Positions 1 to 9,452 of a stretch of DNA of 64,000 bases are shown here, in pieces. The notes beneath the pieces were generated by a model. It saw nothing but the letters and a program-made list of their open reading frames with translations, did not search any database and was not told where the DNA came from. Position numbers and translations under genes: made by a program. Source of the stretch: Candidatus Bipolaricaulota bacterium. GTDB taxonomy: Bacteria; Bipolaricaulota; Bipolaricaulia; Bipolaricaulales; Bipolaricaulaceae. Each line of letters opens with the position of its first letter. The first letter of the stretch is position 1. The stretch is taken from positions 33,308-97,307 of the forward strand of contig JACIWL010000002.1 of NCBI GenBank assembly GCA_014360995.1, given 5' to 3'.

Positions 1-684
1 GGGGTTGGTGAGGGCGTTCACGAGCCAGTCGGTCCAACGGTAGTCAAACGCCCGCACCACCGCTCCCGCAAGGCCCGCCAAGGCCAAAACTTCGGCCAGG
101 GTCCCCGCCTCTCCCTCGGAGTAACCCCACTCCGCCGCAGTCTTGGCCGTGAGGGTCAAAAGCTTTCCCCGCTCGATGAGGCCGGGGATTTCCACATACG
201 GGTCCACCATGGCCTCGGCCACGCGGGGGTCCCGACCGCGGGTCTCCGCCGTGGCCCGGAACAAGGCGCGCACGGCAGACACGATCTTCTCTGGAGCTTG
301 TTCCATCCGGCCCTGGGGGTCGAAATAAACGGGTGTGGCCGCGCCCATGACCCCGCCGGGAGCAAAATAGATCTCCTCGCAGGCGATGGCCAAAAGGGCT
401 CCCGCTGAATAGGCCTCGCGGTTCACGTAGGCGATGGTGCGGACCTTCGCTCCAAGGATGAGGTCCCGGCAGGCTTGGGCGGCGTCGAGATACCCGCCCG
501 GGGTGGAAAACTCCAAAATCACCGCGGTGGCTCCGGCTTTCGCAGCCTCGCTTAAGCCCTTTTGCAGGTAGGAGACCATGCCCCGCCCAATCTCCCCTTC
601 CACCGTGAGGAGCCAAATCTCCCCACCCATCCCCAAAAGGGCCAGGCCCAAACCGGCCAACAGTGCTAACATTTTCCTGCCCAT
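1..684 (-). CDS. NfeD/SppA-like membrane-associated ClpP-class serine protease (partial, runs off window start)
   Basis: Manual minus-strand reading from ATG at 684: MGRKMLALLAGLGLALLGMGGEIWLLTVEGEIGRGMVSYLQKGLSEAAKAGATAVILEFSTPGGYLDAAQ...NREAYSAGALLAIACEEIYFAPGGVMGAA. ClpP-class Ser motif and PGG. Missing from the ORF track because it is open at the window edge. Confidence 0.85.
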   Translation of the reverse strand, partial: MGRKMLALLAGLGLALLGMGGEIWLLTVEGEIGRGMVSYLQKGLSEAAKAGATAVILEFSTPGGYLDAAQACRDLILGAKVRTIAYVNREAYSAGALLAIACEEIYFAPGGVMGAATPVYFDPQGRMEQAPEKIVSAVRALFRATAETRGRDPRVAEAMVDPYVEIPGLIERGKLLTLTAKTAAEWGYSEGEAGTLAEVLALAGLAGAVVRAFDYRWTDWLVNALTNP

Positions 685-738
685 CCTTTGCCATTATAAA
701 TCGTCGGCTAAACTAAGGGCCCTAAGAAAGGAGCGCCG

Positions 739-1506
739 TTGGTCTTTTGGGCGGAAAGTGTTTCCCCTTGGTTTTTAGGGTTCCTTGGGGGATTGGCCAT
801 TACTTTTCTCAACGCTGTGGGCGCCCTTTTGGTCCTCCTTTGGCCTAAGCCCCCTTCCCAGGCGGTTAATGCCATGCTGGGCTTTGCCGCGGGGGTCATG
901 CTTACCGCGAGCTTCACTAGCCTCATCCTTCCCGGGATCGAGGAGGGCGGGCTCTTCCCGGTAGTGGTGGGGATCGCCCTTGGCGCTCTCTTTCTCACCG
1001 TAGCAGACCGGGTTGTTCCCCATTTGCACCTTGAGCGCGGCCGCGAGGGGCTTCATGGGGAAAGGCTGCGCGCCGTTTGGCTTTTCATCCTGGCCATCAC
1101 CCTTCACAACCTACCCGAGGGTTTGGCCGTAGGGGTGGGCCTGGGCTCCGGAGACTTGGCCCGGGGCCTTCAGCTTGTGCTAGCCATCGGGCTACAAAAT
1201 ATTCCCGAAGGGTTGGCCGCGGCCGCAAGCGCTCTTAGCGCAGGTATGGGAAGCACATTTTATGCCGGGATCGTGGGGATTCGCGCCGGCCTTGTGGAGA
1301 TCCCCATGGCCGTTCTCGGCGCTTTGGCAGTGGAAGTGGCCCGGCCCCTTTTGCCCTATGCCATGGGCTTTGCCGCCGGGGCCATGCTATACGTGATTTC
1401 TGACGAAATCATCCCCGAGACACACCGCCAGGGACACGAGCGCTTGGCCACCCTGGGATTTCTCCTGGGCGCGGTGGCGATGCTCGCTTTGGACGTGGCC
1501 CTCTAG
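739..1506 (+). CDS. ZIP family metal transporter
   Basis: Multi-TM protein with HNLPEGLAVGVG and QNIPEGLA motifs typical of ZIP/GufA transporters. Confidence 0.85.
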   Translation: MVFWAESVSPWFLGFLGGLAITFLNAVGALLVLLWPKPPSQAVNAMLGFAAGVMLTASFTSLILPGIEEGGLFPVVVGIALGALFLTVADRVVPHLHLERGREGLHGERLRAVWLFILAITLHNLPEGLAVGVGLGSGDLARGLQLVLAIGLQNIPEGLAAAASALSAGMGSTFYAGIVGIRAGLVEIPMAVLGALAVEVARPLLPYAMGFAAGAMLYVISDEIIPETHRQGHERLATLGFLLGAVAMLALDVAL

Positions 1507-2036
1507 CGGCCGAGGGCGCCGGCGCCCTCGGAGATGTGCCGCGGGACCAGCGTCCCCGGGATCTCGTCGATGTTTTGGAAGTAGTCGGAGGCGCGGATGA
1601 GCTCCACCGAGGTGGACCCCCGCCCAGGCCCGAGCACGCTCACCCTCTTTCCCCGACGGCTGAGGAAGTCCACGAGAGGCACGAAGTCCGAGTCCCCGCT
1701 CACAAGGATGAACTCCTCCACATAGGGGGCGAGTTCCGTCGCCTCGAGGACCATCTCCGTGTCCATGTTGGCCTTGAGCCCGCCGTCGGGGTGCTCCCGC
1801 ACCGGCTTGGTGATGACCCTAAACCCCATGAAGGAGAGGGCATCGATGAGGCGGATCCTCCGCTCATCCTCGCGCCGATACGGCACAAACGCGAGGAATT
1901 TCACCTCCCGCTCATCCAGCCCAAATTGCGTAAGAATGAATTCCTTGAGGGCGTCGTAGCGCACCTCGTACCCCTGGCGCTCATACGTTTCTTGAACGTT
2001 CTGCACGTCCACAAACACAGCAACACGCACTTTCAT
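1503..2036 (-). CDS. NYN domain (LabA/DUF88-like) protein
   Basis: VAVFVDVQNVQ... and ILVSGDSDFVPLVDFLSRRGKRVSVLG motifs. Confidence 0.8.
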   Translation of the reverse strand: MKVRVAVFVDVQNVQETYERQGYEVRYDALKEFILTQFGLDEREVKFLAFVPYRREDERRIRLIDALSFMGFRVITKPVREHPDGGLKANMDTEMVLEATELAPYVEEFILVSGDSDFVPLVDFLSRRGKRVSVLGPGRGSTSVELIRASDYFQNIDEIPGTLVPRHISEGAGALGR

Positions 2037-2190
2037 GGCTTTTCACCGGAAAAAGCTCAGACGGGCTCTTAAGAAGACCCTGGATCTATACCTGAGCTAC
2101 TTCCAAAAGGTATTTTAACCTCGGCCAAGCCCGGCGCAACATGGCCCAGTAAAACCCCTAAGAGTAAGATTGCCAAAGGAAGGAGGAGCT

Positions 2191-2562
2191 ATGATCGCCA
2201 AAATCCCAGTCAGAACGCAAAAACAGGAGGAGGCCATCGACATTACAGAAGAAGTGCAGCGTGTAATCAAGGAGTCTGGGGTGCGGGAGGGCTTTGTCAT
2301 CATCTATGTGCCCCACGATGCCGCGGCGGTGAGCATCCACCGCACCCTGGCGGAGGAGGAAGCGCCAAAGCTCGACGAGATGCTGGAGGCGGTAAATCCT
2401 GACCGCATCGCCCCGGAATACACCAAAGCCGCGCTGGTGGCCCCCACCGAAGTAGGAGTGGTGGTGGACGGGAGGATGGTGTTGGGAGAAGACCAGCGCA
2501 TCTACTTCTACGAGTTCGACGGCCCAAAGAACCGGGTGGTTTACGTGTTCGTGGGGGATTAG
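2191..2562 (+). CDS. YjbQ/UPF0047-like protein, divergent
   Basis: VPHDAAAVSIH..., VVVDGRMVLGEDQRIYFYEFDGPKNRVVYV resembles UPF0047; central H-x-E-G-N segment absent. Confidence 0.7.
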   Translation: MIAKIPVRTQKQEEAIDITEEVQRVIKESGVREGFVIIYVPHDAAAVSIHRTLAEEEAPKLDEMLEAVNPDRIAPEYTKAALVAPTEVGVVVDGRMVLGEDQRIYFYEFDGPKNRVVYVFVGD

Positions 2563-4971
2563 ATGGGTATGAGGCGTCTCCTCTGTCTTCTTTGCCTTTT
2601 TGCCTGGACCTCCTTAGGGGTGGAAACCCTCGTTTTTGTGGAGGAGCCGTCGGCGGCGAAGGCTTTGGACATGATCCGCACCGGCGCCCTTGATCTTTAT
2701 GGCGCAGGCATTGCCGAGCCAACCCTTCTTCAGTTTGGAGCCGAGCCAAATCTTGTGTGTTCATCCACTTATAACGTCGTTTGGCACCTCAGCTTCAACC
2801 CCGCTGGCCCGCTATTTTCGGACGGAAGGCTCAACCCCTTCGCCGATCCCCGGGCCCGGGAGGCCATCAACTGGCTAGTGGATAGGGACTACATCGTTCA
2901 GGAGATCCTGCGTGGAGCGGGTTTGCCCCAGGTCCTTCCGTTGCGCCCTCTTTTTCCCGACTACGCCCGCCTGGCGCAGTATGCCCGGCCCCTGGAACTA
3001 CGGTACCAACATAACCCCGAGCAAGCCCGTGCTTATCTCTCTGAAGTCATGTACGCCCTTGGCGCAGAACTTGCGGATGGAAAATGGACCTTCCAGGGGG
3101 CTCTGGTGGAGATCCGCCTCCTCATCCGCACCGATGCCCGCCGCCCCCTCGGCGACTATTTGGCTGTCCTTCTTGAGGGCCTAGGTTTCGTTGTTGTTCG
3201 AATATACTCAACCTATGCGGAGGCGCTGCGAATCCTGTCTGCTCCCCCGGAGGATGGGCTTTGGCACATCTACACCAATAGCCTCGTCGTCTCCCTAATT
3301 GAGCGGGACGAGGCCAGCACTTTCCAGCTCAACTACACTCCGGCTTTTCCTTACCCGCCGTGGCAGTACCTGCGCCCAAGTCCAGAACTGGCCGCGCTTT
3401 CCGACCGCTTGGCCCGGAGGGACTTCTCCTCCTTTGAAGAGCGGGAAGCCCTTATGGCCCAGGCCTTGGAGCTGGCCATGAAGGACTCCTCTCAGGTGTG
3501 GCTGGCGGTGCGGGCCGCATGTTATCCCCATGCGGCGGATTTGTCCTTGGCCGTGGACCTCGCGGCGGGGATCGCAACCGGCGTTTGGGCCCGCACTTTG
3601 GTCTCCACAAAAGAGACGGTAAGGGTTGGCCTTCCTTCGCTTCTTTCCGCGCCCATAAACCCAATAGCTGGCTCATTCACCATTTACGATCAAGCCATCA
3701 TCCGGGCCACCGCCGATCCCCCCCTCCTTCCTCACCCTCAAAGCGGCCTGTACATCCCCGTAGACCTGGCGAGGGCCGAGGTGGAAGTGGAGGAAGGTTT
3801 TCCCGTCCAAAAGAGTTCGGACTGGCTTGAGCTTCGCCTCGTTCCGAAGATAACCGTTCCCAAAGAGGCTTGGCTTGCGTGGGATGCGAAAGCAATACGG
3901 TTTTACACGGTGGGCGAGGTTTACCCCCAGGGGCTTCATGCCGCGGCCCGCGTGGTATTGCACTTCCGCCCGGATCTTTGGGAGAAGACCTGGCACGATG
4001 GGACCCGTCTTTCCCTTGGCGATTTCTTGCTTCGCCTGATCCTCCTTTTTGACCGGGCTAACCCAGAAAGCCCCGTTTACGACGAGAGCGCAGAGCCGGC
4101 CTTGGAGCATTTGCGGGCGCATTTCCGGGGCGTTCTTATTCGAAGCGTCGAGCCCTTAGTAGTGGAAGTCTATACGGACCTGCGCTTTTTGGACGCGGAA
4201 TGGCTTGTGGCCAAGGCGGCGGAGCTCGTGTACCCATTTTACGAACAAGGGCCCGGCCCTTGGCATGTTTTGGCTCTCCTCCTTTGGGCCGAGGCCGAAG
4301 GAAAAATAGCTCTTTCTCAAAGCAAGGCCAAGACAAAAAATGTGGAATGGGCTAACCTCCTTGCCGGACCGTCTCCAGCGATCCTCGCCGAGGTACTGCA
4401 AAGGGCACAGAATGCCCGCTTCCTTCCCTATGCGAACTTTTTGGGAGGTTTCGTGTCCGAAAGGGAGAGGGGCGAGCGCTATGCGGCGTTAGCCCGCTTT
4501 TACGAGACGTACGGGCATTTTTGGGTGGGAAACGGCCCGTTTTATTTGGAGTTCGTGAAGCCGGTGGAGAAGGTTTTGATCCTGCGGCGTTGGCCGGGGT
4601 ATCTCGCCCCAACGGGGAGTTTGGCCGATCTCGCGAAGCCCCGGCTTCCCTGGGTGGAGGTGGAAGGACCTGCCCTCCTCAGCCCATTTAGCTCGGCCAC
4701 TTTCACGATCACCGTGGGATATGACGATGAGATCCTCGGGCCGGACCAGGTCATTTTTGTGAAGTATCTCCTCTTTGACCACAGGGAGAACTTGGTGAGC
4801 TGGGGTTTCGCCGAGCCCAGTCCTGCTGGCTTTCGCCTGGAGATCGGGCCCGAAGTCCTGGAAAAGCTTGGGCCGGGTCCGGCCCGGCTAGAGGTGGTGG
4901 CCGCGTTGGCGGAAGTGGCCATATCCGCCTGGGGGAAAGTCGTCTTGACGGTGGTGGCGCCCGGCGGTTGA
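2563..4971 (+). CDS. Family 5 extracellular solute-binding protein (large, 802 aa)
   Basis: Signal peptide MGMRRLLCLLCLFAWTSLG; FADPRAREAINWLVDRDYIVQEILRGAG...PLRPLFPDYA typical of peptide/Ni-binding SBP_bac_5. Confidence 0.7.
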   Translation: MGMRRLLCLLCLFAWTSLGVETLVFVEEPSAAKALDMIRTGALDLYGAGIAEPTLLQFGAEPNLVCSSTYNVVWHLSFNPAGPLFSDGRLNPFADPRAREAINWLVDRDYIVQEILRGAGLPQVLPLRPLFPDYARLAQYARPLELRYQHNPEQARAYLSEVMYALGAELADGKWTFQGALVEIRLLIRTDARRPLGDYLAVLLEGLGFVVVRIYSTYAEALRILSAPPEDGLWHIYTNSLVVSLIERDEASTFQLNYTPAFPYPPWQYLRPSPELAALSDRLARRDFSSFEEREALMAQALELAMKDSSQVWLAVRAACYPHAADLSLAVDLAAGIATGVWARTLVSTKETVRVGLPSLLSAPINPIAGSFTIYDQAIIRATADPPLLPHPQSGLYIPVDLARAEVEVEEGFPVQKSSDWLELRLVPKITVPKEAWLAWDAKAIRFYTVGEVYPQGLHAAARVVLHFRPDLWEKTWHDGTRLSLGDFLLRLILLFDRANPESPVYDESAEPALEHLRAHFRGVLIRSVEPLVVEVYTDLRFLDAEWLVAKAAELVYPFYEQGPGPWHVLALLLWAEAEGKIALSQSKAKTKNVEWANLLAGPSPAILAEVLQRAQNARFLPYANFLGGFVSERERGERYAALARFYETYGHFWVGNGPFYLEFVKPVEKVLILRRWPGYLAPTGSLADLAKPRLPWVEVEGPALLSPFSSATFTITVGYDDEILGPDQVIFVKYLLFDHRENLVSWGFAEPSPAGFRLEIGPEVLEKLGPGPARLEVVAALAEVAISAWGKVVLTVVAPGG

Positions 4972-5006
4972 CGGGGCTGTTCCTTTGTCGGTAGGATTAA
5001 GCGTAC

Positions 5007-5082
5007 TCCCCGGTAGCTCAGTTGGCAGAGCGGCCGGCTGTTAACCGGCGGGTCGGAGGTTCGAGTCCTCCCCGGGGAGCCA
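5007..5082 (+). tRNA. tRNA-Asn (GTT)
   Basis: 7-bp acceptor TCCCCGG/CCGGGGA, anticodon loop CTGTTAA, TTCGAGTCC T arm, encoded CCA. Confidence 0.95.
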
Positions 5083-5083
5083 G

Positions 5084-5157
<74 letters not shown>

Positions 5158-5160
5158 TTT

Positions 5161-5910
5161 TTATTCGCTGAACTCGAGCTCAGCCAAATTTTTCAAAACC
5201 GCGTCGGCATGAGGCCTAAGTTCCTCGGGCGTCCCCAACCCCGTGAGGACCCCAAAGGCGGCGAGGCAGCCGGCCGCCCGGCCAGCCTGTAGGTCGGAGG
5301 CGGTGTCCCCAACCATAACCGCCTCCGCTGGCGAAAGCCCAAGGAGCCCGCAGGCCCGCAAGACTGGGTCAGGCGCGGGCTTCTTCACCGGGCAAAGGTC
5401 CAGGCCCACCACAGCATCGATCAACTCCTCCCAACCCAGCGCCCGAAGATGAAGGCGCGCCGGAGCGGAAGAATCGTGAGTCACCACGCCAATCTTGCCC
5501 CCAGCCCTTTTTATCCGTTGGAGGACCTCTCCCGCTCCAGGGGTAGGGGCGAGGTGTTTTTCGAAGGGGAAATCCTCGTCCACCTCGGCGAACACCTTCT
5601 TCACCAGGGGCAGGACCTCAAAGACGGGGACATTGAGCTTTTGAGAGAGATATTGGGCGGTAGCTTCTTCCGCTTCCCCGCGGGGGAGGGGGATGATCCC
5701 CCAATCTCCTGGTCGTTCAGGCTTAACCCCCATGAACTTGGCCAGGGTCTCGGCTTGCGCGGAGGTCAGCCCTAAAGCCCGCGCCAGACGCCTGGCCCGC
5801 TCCGCCATCACCAAAAACCAGTGGTCGAAGGTGATGAGGGTGCCGTCCTTGTCAAAGAGGAAAGCCCGGGCAAGAAACGGGCGGCCGTTTAGGTGAAACC
5901 GAACGGGCAT
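5161..5910 (-). CDS. HAD superfamily hydrolase (phosphoglycolate phosphatase-like)
   Basis: FLFDKDGTLITFDH, VTHDSS, VMVGDTASDLQAGRAAGC. Confidence 0.85.
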   Translation of the reverse strand: MPVRFHLNGRPFLARAFLFDKDGTLITFDHWFLVMAERARRLARALGLTSAQAETLAKFMGVKPERPGDWGIIPLPRGEAEEATAQYLSQKLNVPVFEVLPLVKKVFAEVDEDFPFEKHLAPTPGAGEVLQRIKRAGGKIGVVTHDSSAPARLHLRALGWEELIDAVVGLDLCPVKKPAPDPVLRACGLLGLSPAEAVMVGDTASDLQAGRAAGCLAAFGVLTGLGTPEELRPHADAVLKNLAELEFSE

Positions 5911-6040
5911 AGGCCGAATGCTACCCCTCTTTGGGCCCAGGACAAGGCCCCTTTTGTGGAAATCGTCACGGACAAAGGGCCCAAAGACCCGGGTCCTTGG
6001 GTCCCTGACCCCTTCCCTTTCCTGGATACGCTAAGGCCCG

Positions 6041-7108
6041 ATGAAACTAAGCCCTTGGTTTTTCGTGCTCGTTCTCGGTGCTTTTGTCTTAGGGATAGCT
6101 TTTTTGGCGCAAGCCCCCAGTCCCCCGGAGGAGGTCAGCCCCCCGCCAAACCCTGAGGTTCCGGGTTCTACAAACGGGGAAAAATCGGCAGCCAATATCC
6201 ACGGACGGCGCGGTGTCTATCTCACCGCCTATGCCGCGGCCAACCCTACCCTTTTGTCCCAGGTGCTCGAGCAGAGCCGAAAGTTCGGGCTCAACGCCTT
6301 GGTCGTGGACATCAAAAACAACAACGGAGAGGTCTGCTACGCTTCCGAGGTCCCGTTAGCGAAAACCATTGGGGCCGTAAAACCCGTCCTGGATCTTCCC
6401 CGGCTCATCAGGGACCTCCAGGAAAAGGGCTTTTATGTGATCGCCCGCCAGGTGGTTTTTTACGATCCCCTTTTGGCCAAATACTTTGGGCAAGGGGAAA
6501 CACCCTGGGTTTTGCCCACCAATAACACCGCTTTGGCCTACAATTTGGCCATCGCCAAAGAGGTGGAAAGCTTTGGGGTCGACGAAATACAGTTCGATTA
6601 CATTCGCTTCCCCGACGATGGCCCCATCGGCCCCGACTATTCCGCACGGTGTGAAGCGGTAGCGGCCTTTTTGGCCCAGGCCAGAGCCACCCTTTCCGTC
6701 CCCATCTCCGCGGACGTCTATGGGCGGGTCATGTGGCCGTGGAACGCCCAAAAAATCGACCCGATCGGGCAGAATCTGGAGGACATCGCCCGCCATGTGC
6801 ACGTGGTCTCCCCCATGCTTTATCCCTCCCACTTCGTGGAGGAGGAGCTCAAGGCCGATCCATATGGAACAGTATTTCGGACGATGTCCCATGGAAAGTC
6901 ACGGACGAAAACCCCGCTTCGGCCGTATCTCCAGGCTTTTCCCATGGCGATTCCCGTGGGGATGGGCCTTCCGGAGTACATCGTGGCCCAAGTCCGGGCG
7001 GCCGAGGCCGCGGGGGCAGATGGTTATCTCTTTTGGAACCCGCGGGGCGACTATTCCGCTTTGTGGCAGGCTTTGGAGGTTTTGGCAAGGGAGAAGGGCG
7101 GGGCGTAG
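6041..7108 (+). CDS. Putative glycoside hydrolase (DUF4015-like)
   Basis: RRGVYLTAYAAANP...LNALVVDIKNNNGEVCY, DEIQFDYIRFPDDG, SPMLYPSHF, preceded by TM/signal anchor. Confidence 0.8.
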   Translation: MKLSPWFFVLVLGAFVLGIAFLAQAPSPPEEVSPPPNPEVPGSTNGEKSAANIHGRRGVYLTAYAAANPTLLSQVLEQSRKFGLNALVVDIKNNNGEVCYASEVPLAKTIGAVKPVLDLPRLIRDLQEKGFYVIARQVVFYDPLLAKYFGQGETPWVLPTNNTALAYNLAIAKEVESFGVDEIQFDYIRFPDDGPIGPDYSARCEAVAAFLAQARATLSVPISADVYGRVMWPWNAQKIDPIGQNLEDIARHVHVVSPMLYPSHFVEEELKADPYGTVFRTMSHGKSRTKTPLRPYLQAFPMAIPVGMGLPEYIVAQVRAAEAAGADGYLFWNPRGDYSALWQALEVLAREKGGA

Positions 7109-7109
7109 A

Positions 7110-8153
7110 ATGGGTAGAAAGGGGGTCAGGGTGCGCACTGGTCTCGTGGCGGCGGTGATTTTCATTACTTTTGGGAGTCTTGCTTCCAACCTTTACCCTG
7201 CGACCTTCACAAGCACGGGCGAGGAAAAAGGGGGGTTGTATTGGCTTAAAGATCCGCGAATGTACGCCGTGGCCTCCTGGCACTTCACGGGCGTCATCCC
7301 TGGGCAGTGGACCTTAGTTTTGGTGGCGGAGGCGTTCGATCCCTGCGAAGAATTTGGCTGTGAGCGGAGCGTGACCCTCCAAGTTTTTTGGCGGCAGCAA
7401 GTGGATGAGCCATGGACCTGGCGGTTTGTGGAGCTGCGCCCGGAAGAGGGGGAGTGCCAGGTTCAGGGGGAGCTTCCCTTAAGGCTGCTTGGTCCGGAGC
7501 TTTGGGTGCTCGTGCGGCGGGCCATCCCCTGCGAGCCATTCTTGGGCTTTTCCCATGCTTCCGCGTACCTTCGGCCGCCCAAAGTGGTGGAAAAGCCTCC
7601 GGCACCGCCGGAGCCAGTACCCACTCCGCCGCCACCCCCACCCCCTCCGCCTCCTCCCACCCCGGCTTGCCAAATCGGCCCCTTCTTCTCTTGCACTCCC
7701 GGAGAAGTTCTTCCGGAATGCTTGCCCAACGTAGATCTGAAAACTCTCGCCCGTGTCGCTCTCCTTGAGACTCATGGCCCGGACGACGCCCAAGCCCTGG
7801 AGGTCGGGCACTATGTGGGAGAAATCCTCCCCGGCGACTATCAGGACTGGTACAAGTTCTCTGTACCTAAGGGCGAAGCCCGCCTCGTCTATTTGGAGAC
7901 CTTTGGCGACCTGGTAGTGGACGTGTATCTTGTCCACGACCCCTGTGGCACAGATTTGGCCGTCTGTTACCAAGTTCGGGGGCCGGCGGTGATCGAGGCG
8001 CCCTGCCAGGCCGGGGTGGAGTGCATCACCATCCCCGATGGGCTCACCGAGTGCTTTAGGGGGCCTACCTGCGGCTTTTTCCTCCGCATCGTGTGGCGCG
8101 CGGGCTCTGGCCAATACTTCCTTTCCATTTTGCCGGGGGAGATCGCACCGTAG
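7110..8153 (+). CDS. Secreted protein with polyproline linker and PPC-like C-terminal domain
   Basis: Start ATG 7110 inside the 6720 ORF; signal peptide; PPAPPEPVPTPPPPPPPPPPPTPAC linker; GDYQDWYKFSVPKGEARLVYLETFGDLVVDVYLV. Confidence 0.6.
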   Translation: MGRKGVRVRTGLVAAVIFITFGSLASNLYPATFTSTGEEKGGLYWLKDPRMYAVASWHFTGVIPGQWTLVLVAEAFDPCEEFGCERSVTLQVFWRQQVDEPWTWRFVELRPEEGECQVQGELPLRLLGPELWVLVRRAIPCEPFLGFSHASAYLRPPKVVEKPPAPPEPVPTPPPPPPPPPPPTPACQIGPFFSCTPGEVLPECLPNVDLKTLARVALLETHGPDDAQALEVGHYVGEILPGDYQDWYKFSVPKGEARLVYLETFGDLVVDVYLVHDPCGTDLAVCYQVRGPAVIEAPCQAGVECITIPDGLTECFRGPTCGFFLRIVWRAGSGQYFLSILPGEIAP

Positions 8154-8158
8154 GCGAA

Positions 8159-8923
8159 TTGGTCCTTGTTGGCATCGATCTTGCCTGGTCGGAGGCCAAC
8201 CCCTCTGCGGCGGTGGCCCTAAGATGGAACGGCCAATGCGGCCAGACTTTTCTTTGGTCCGACGCTCTTGGCCAAAATTGGGAGATCGTGGAGTTTGTGG
8301 AGAGGGCAGCGGGGGCCGGACCGGCCCTGGTGGCGATCGATGCCCCCCTTCGCGTTCCCAATGAGACGGGAACTAGACCATGCGATCGCGAGCTTTCCCG
8401 GGTTTACCGCCGGGCCCATGCCCAGGCCTATCCGGCCAACCGGCGGAGGCTCGGTCCCATCGTGCGCGGGGAGGCCCTGGCGGAGGAGCTTAGGGCTAAA
8501 GATTTTACCCTAAGCCCCCAAGTAGAAGCGCAAAGGCCAACAAGGCAGGTGGTGGAGGTCTTCCCCCATCCGGCCATGGTCGAGCTTTTTGGCCTCCTCC
8601 ACATTTTGCGGTACAAGGCCCGGCCGGGCCGGTCCTTACAATTTCGCTGGAAAGAGCTTCGCCGCTACCGTGAGCTTTTAGAGGGGTTAAAAGAGGCCGA
8701 GCCAGCCATGGATGCTAGCTCCATCCTTTCCACCGCCAATCCCGAAAACCTAAGGGGGCGGACCCTAAAAGCCCTGGAGGACTTACTTGACGCCCTCTTT
8801 TGCGCTTACATCGCCCTCCACCTTTGGTATTGGGGACAAGAAGGCTATCGCTCCTTTGGCGACGAGGAAAGTGGGCATATCCTTGTTCCCATACGGCCAC
8901 GGGGAGGCCAACGCCATGCGTAA
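8159..8923 (+). CDS. DUF429 family protein
   Basis: LVGIDLAWSEANPSAAVALRW...VAIDAPLRVPNETGTRPCDRELSRVYRRAHAQAYPANR. Confidence 0.7.
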   Translation: MVLVGIDLAWSEANPSAAVALRWNGQCGQTFLWSDALGQNWEIVEFVERAAGAGPALVAIDAPLRVPNETGTRPCDRELSRVYRRAHAQAYPANRRRLGPIVRGEALAEELRAKDFTLSPQVEAQRPTRQVVEVFPHPAMVELFGLLHILRYKARPGRSLQFRWKELRRYRELLEGLKEAEPAMDASSILSTANPENLRGRTLKALEDLLDALFCAYIALHLWYWGQEGYRSFGDEESGHILVPIRPRGGQRHA

Positions 8924-9452
8924 GCTCACTGGCGAAGAAAAAAACAAGCACTGGGAGCGATTTCGGCCCCCCAAGCGCTTCCCCATTGCCGCGGTTTTAG
9001 ACAACATCCGCAGCGCCTATAACGTCGGGTCCATGTTCCGCACTGCGGAGTGTGCCTACATTTCTGAACTTATCCTCTGCGGAATAACTGCCCAACCTCC
9101 CCACAAAGAAGTAGAAAAAACGGCCCTGGGCACGACCCAGCTCGTGCCCTGGCGGTATTTCCCCGACACCCTGGAGGCCGTGCGCACGCTCAAAGATGAG
9201 GGCTGGAAGATCGTGGCGCTGGAGATCACCGACGAGAGCATCCCCATCCAGTCCGTCGGGGCGGAGCATTTTCCCCTCGCCCTTGTGGTGGGGAACGAAC
9301 TGAGCGGCGTTGATGACCGCGTCCTTTCCCAGGCCGACCTGGTTGTGGAGATCCCCCAATTCGGCAAAAAGGAATCCCTCAACGTAGCCGTGGCCTTTGG
9401 CGTGGCCGTCTTTCTCCTTCTGGAGAAGTGCCGCCCGCCCTTTCCTGGCTAA
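8916..9452 (+). CDS. SpoU/TrmH family RNA methyltransferase
   Basis: VLDNIRSAYNVGSMFRTAECA, LVVGNELSGVDDRVLSQADLVVEIPQFGKKESLNVAVAFGVAVF; start overlaps previous stop (ATGCGTAA). Confidence 0.9.
   Translation: MRKLTGEEKNKHWERFRPPKRFPIAAVLDNIRSAYNVGSMFRTAECAYISELILCGITAQPPHKEVEKTALGTTQLVPWRYFPDTLEAVRTLKDEGWKIVALEITDESIPIQSVGAEHFPLALVVGNELSGVDDRVLSQADLVVEIPQFGKKESLNVAVAFGVAVFLLLEKCRPPFPG

Noticed and set aside
44-694. 216-aa minus ORF at the window start
   Set aside because: Wrong frame; the overlapping frame starting at 684 encodes a recognisable NfeD-type protease.
7615-7667. CCN-rich tract as a possible microsatellite
   Set aside because: In frame it encodes a polyproline linker of a secreted protein, a normal explanation.
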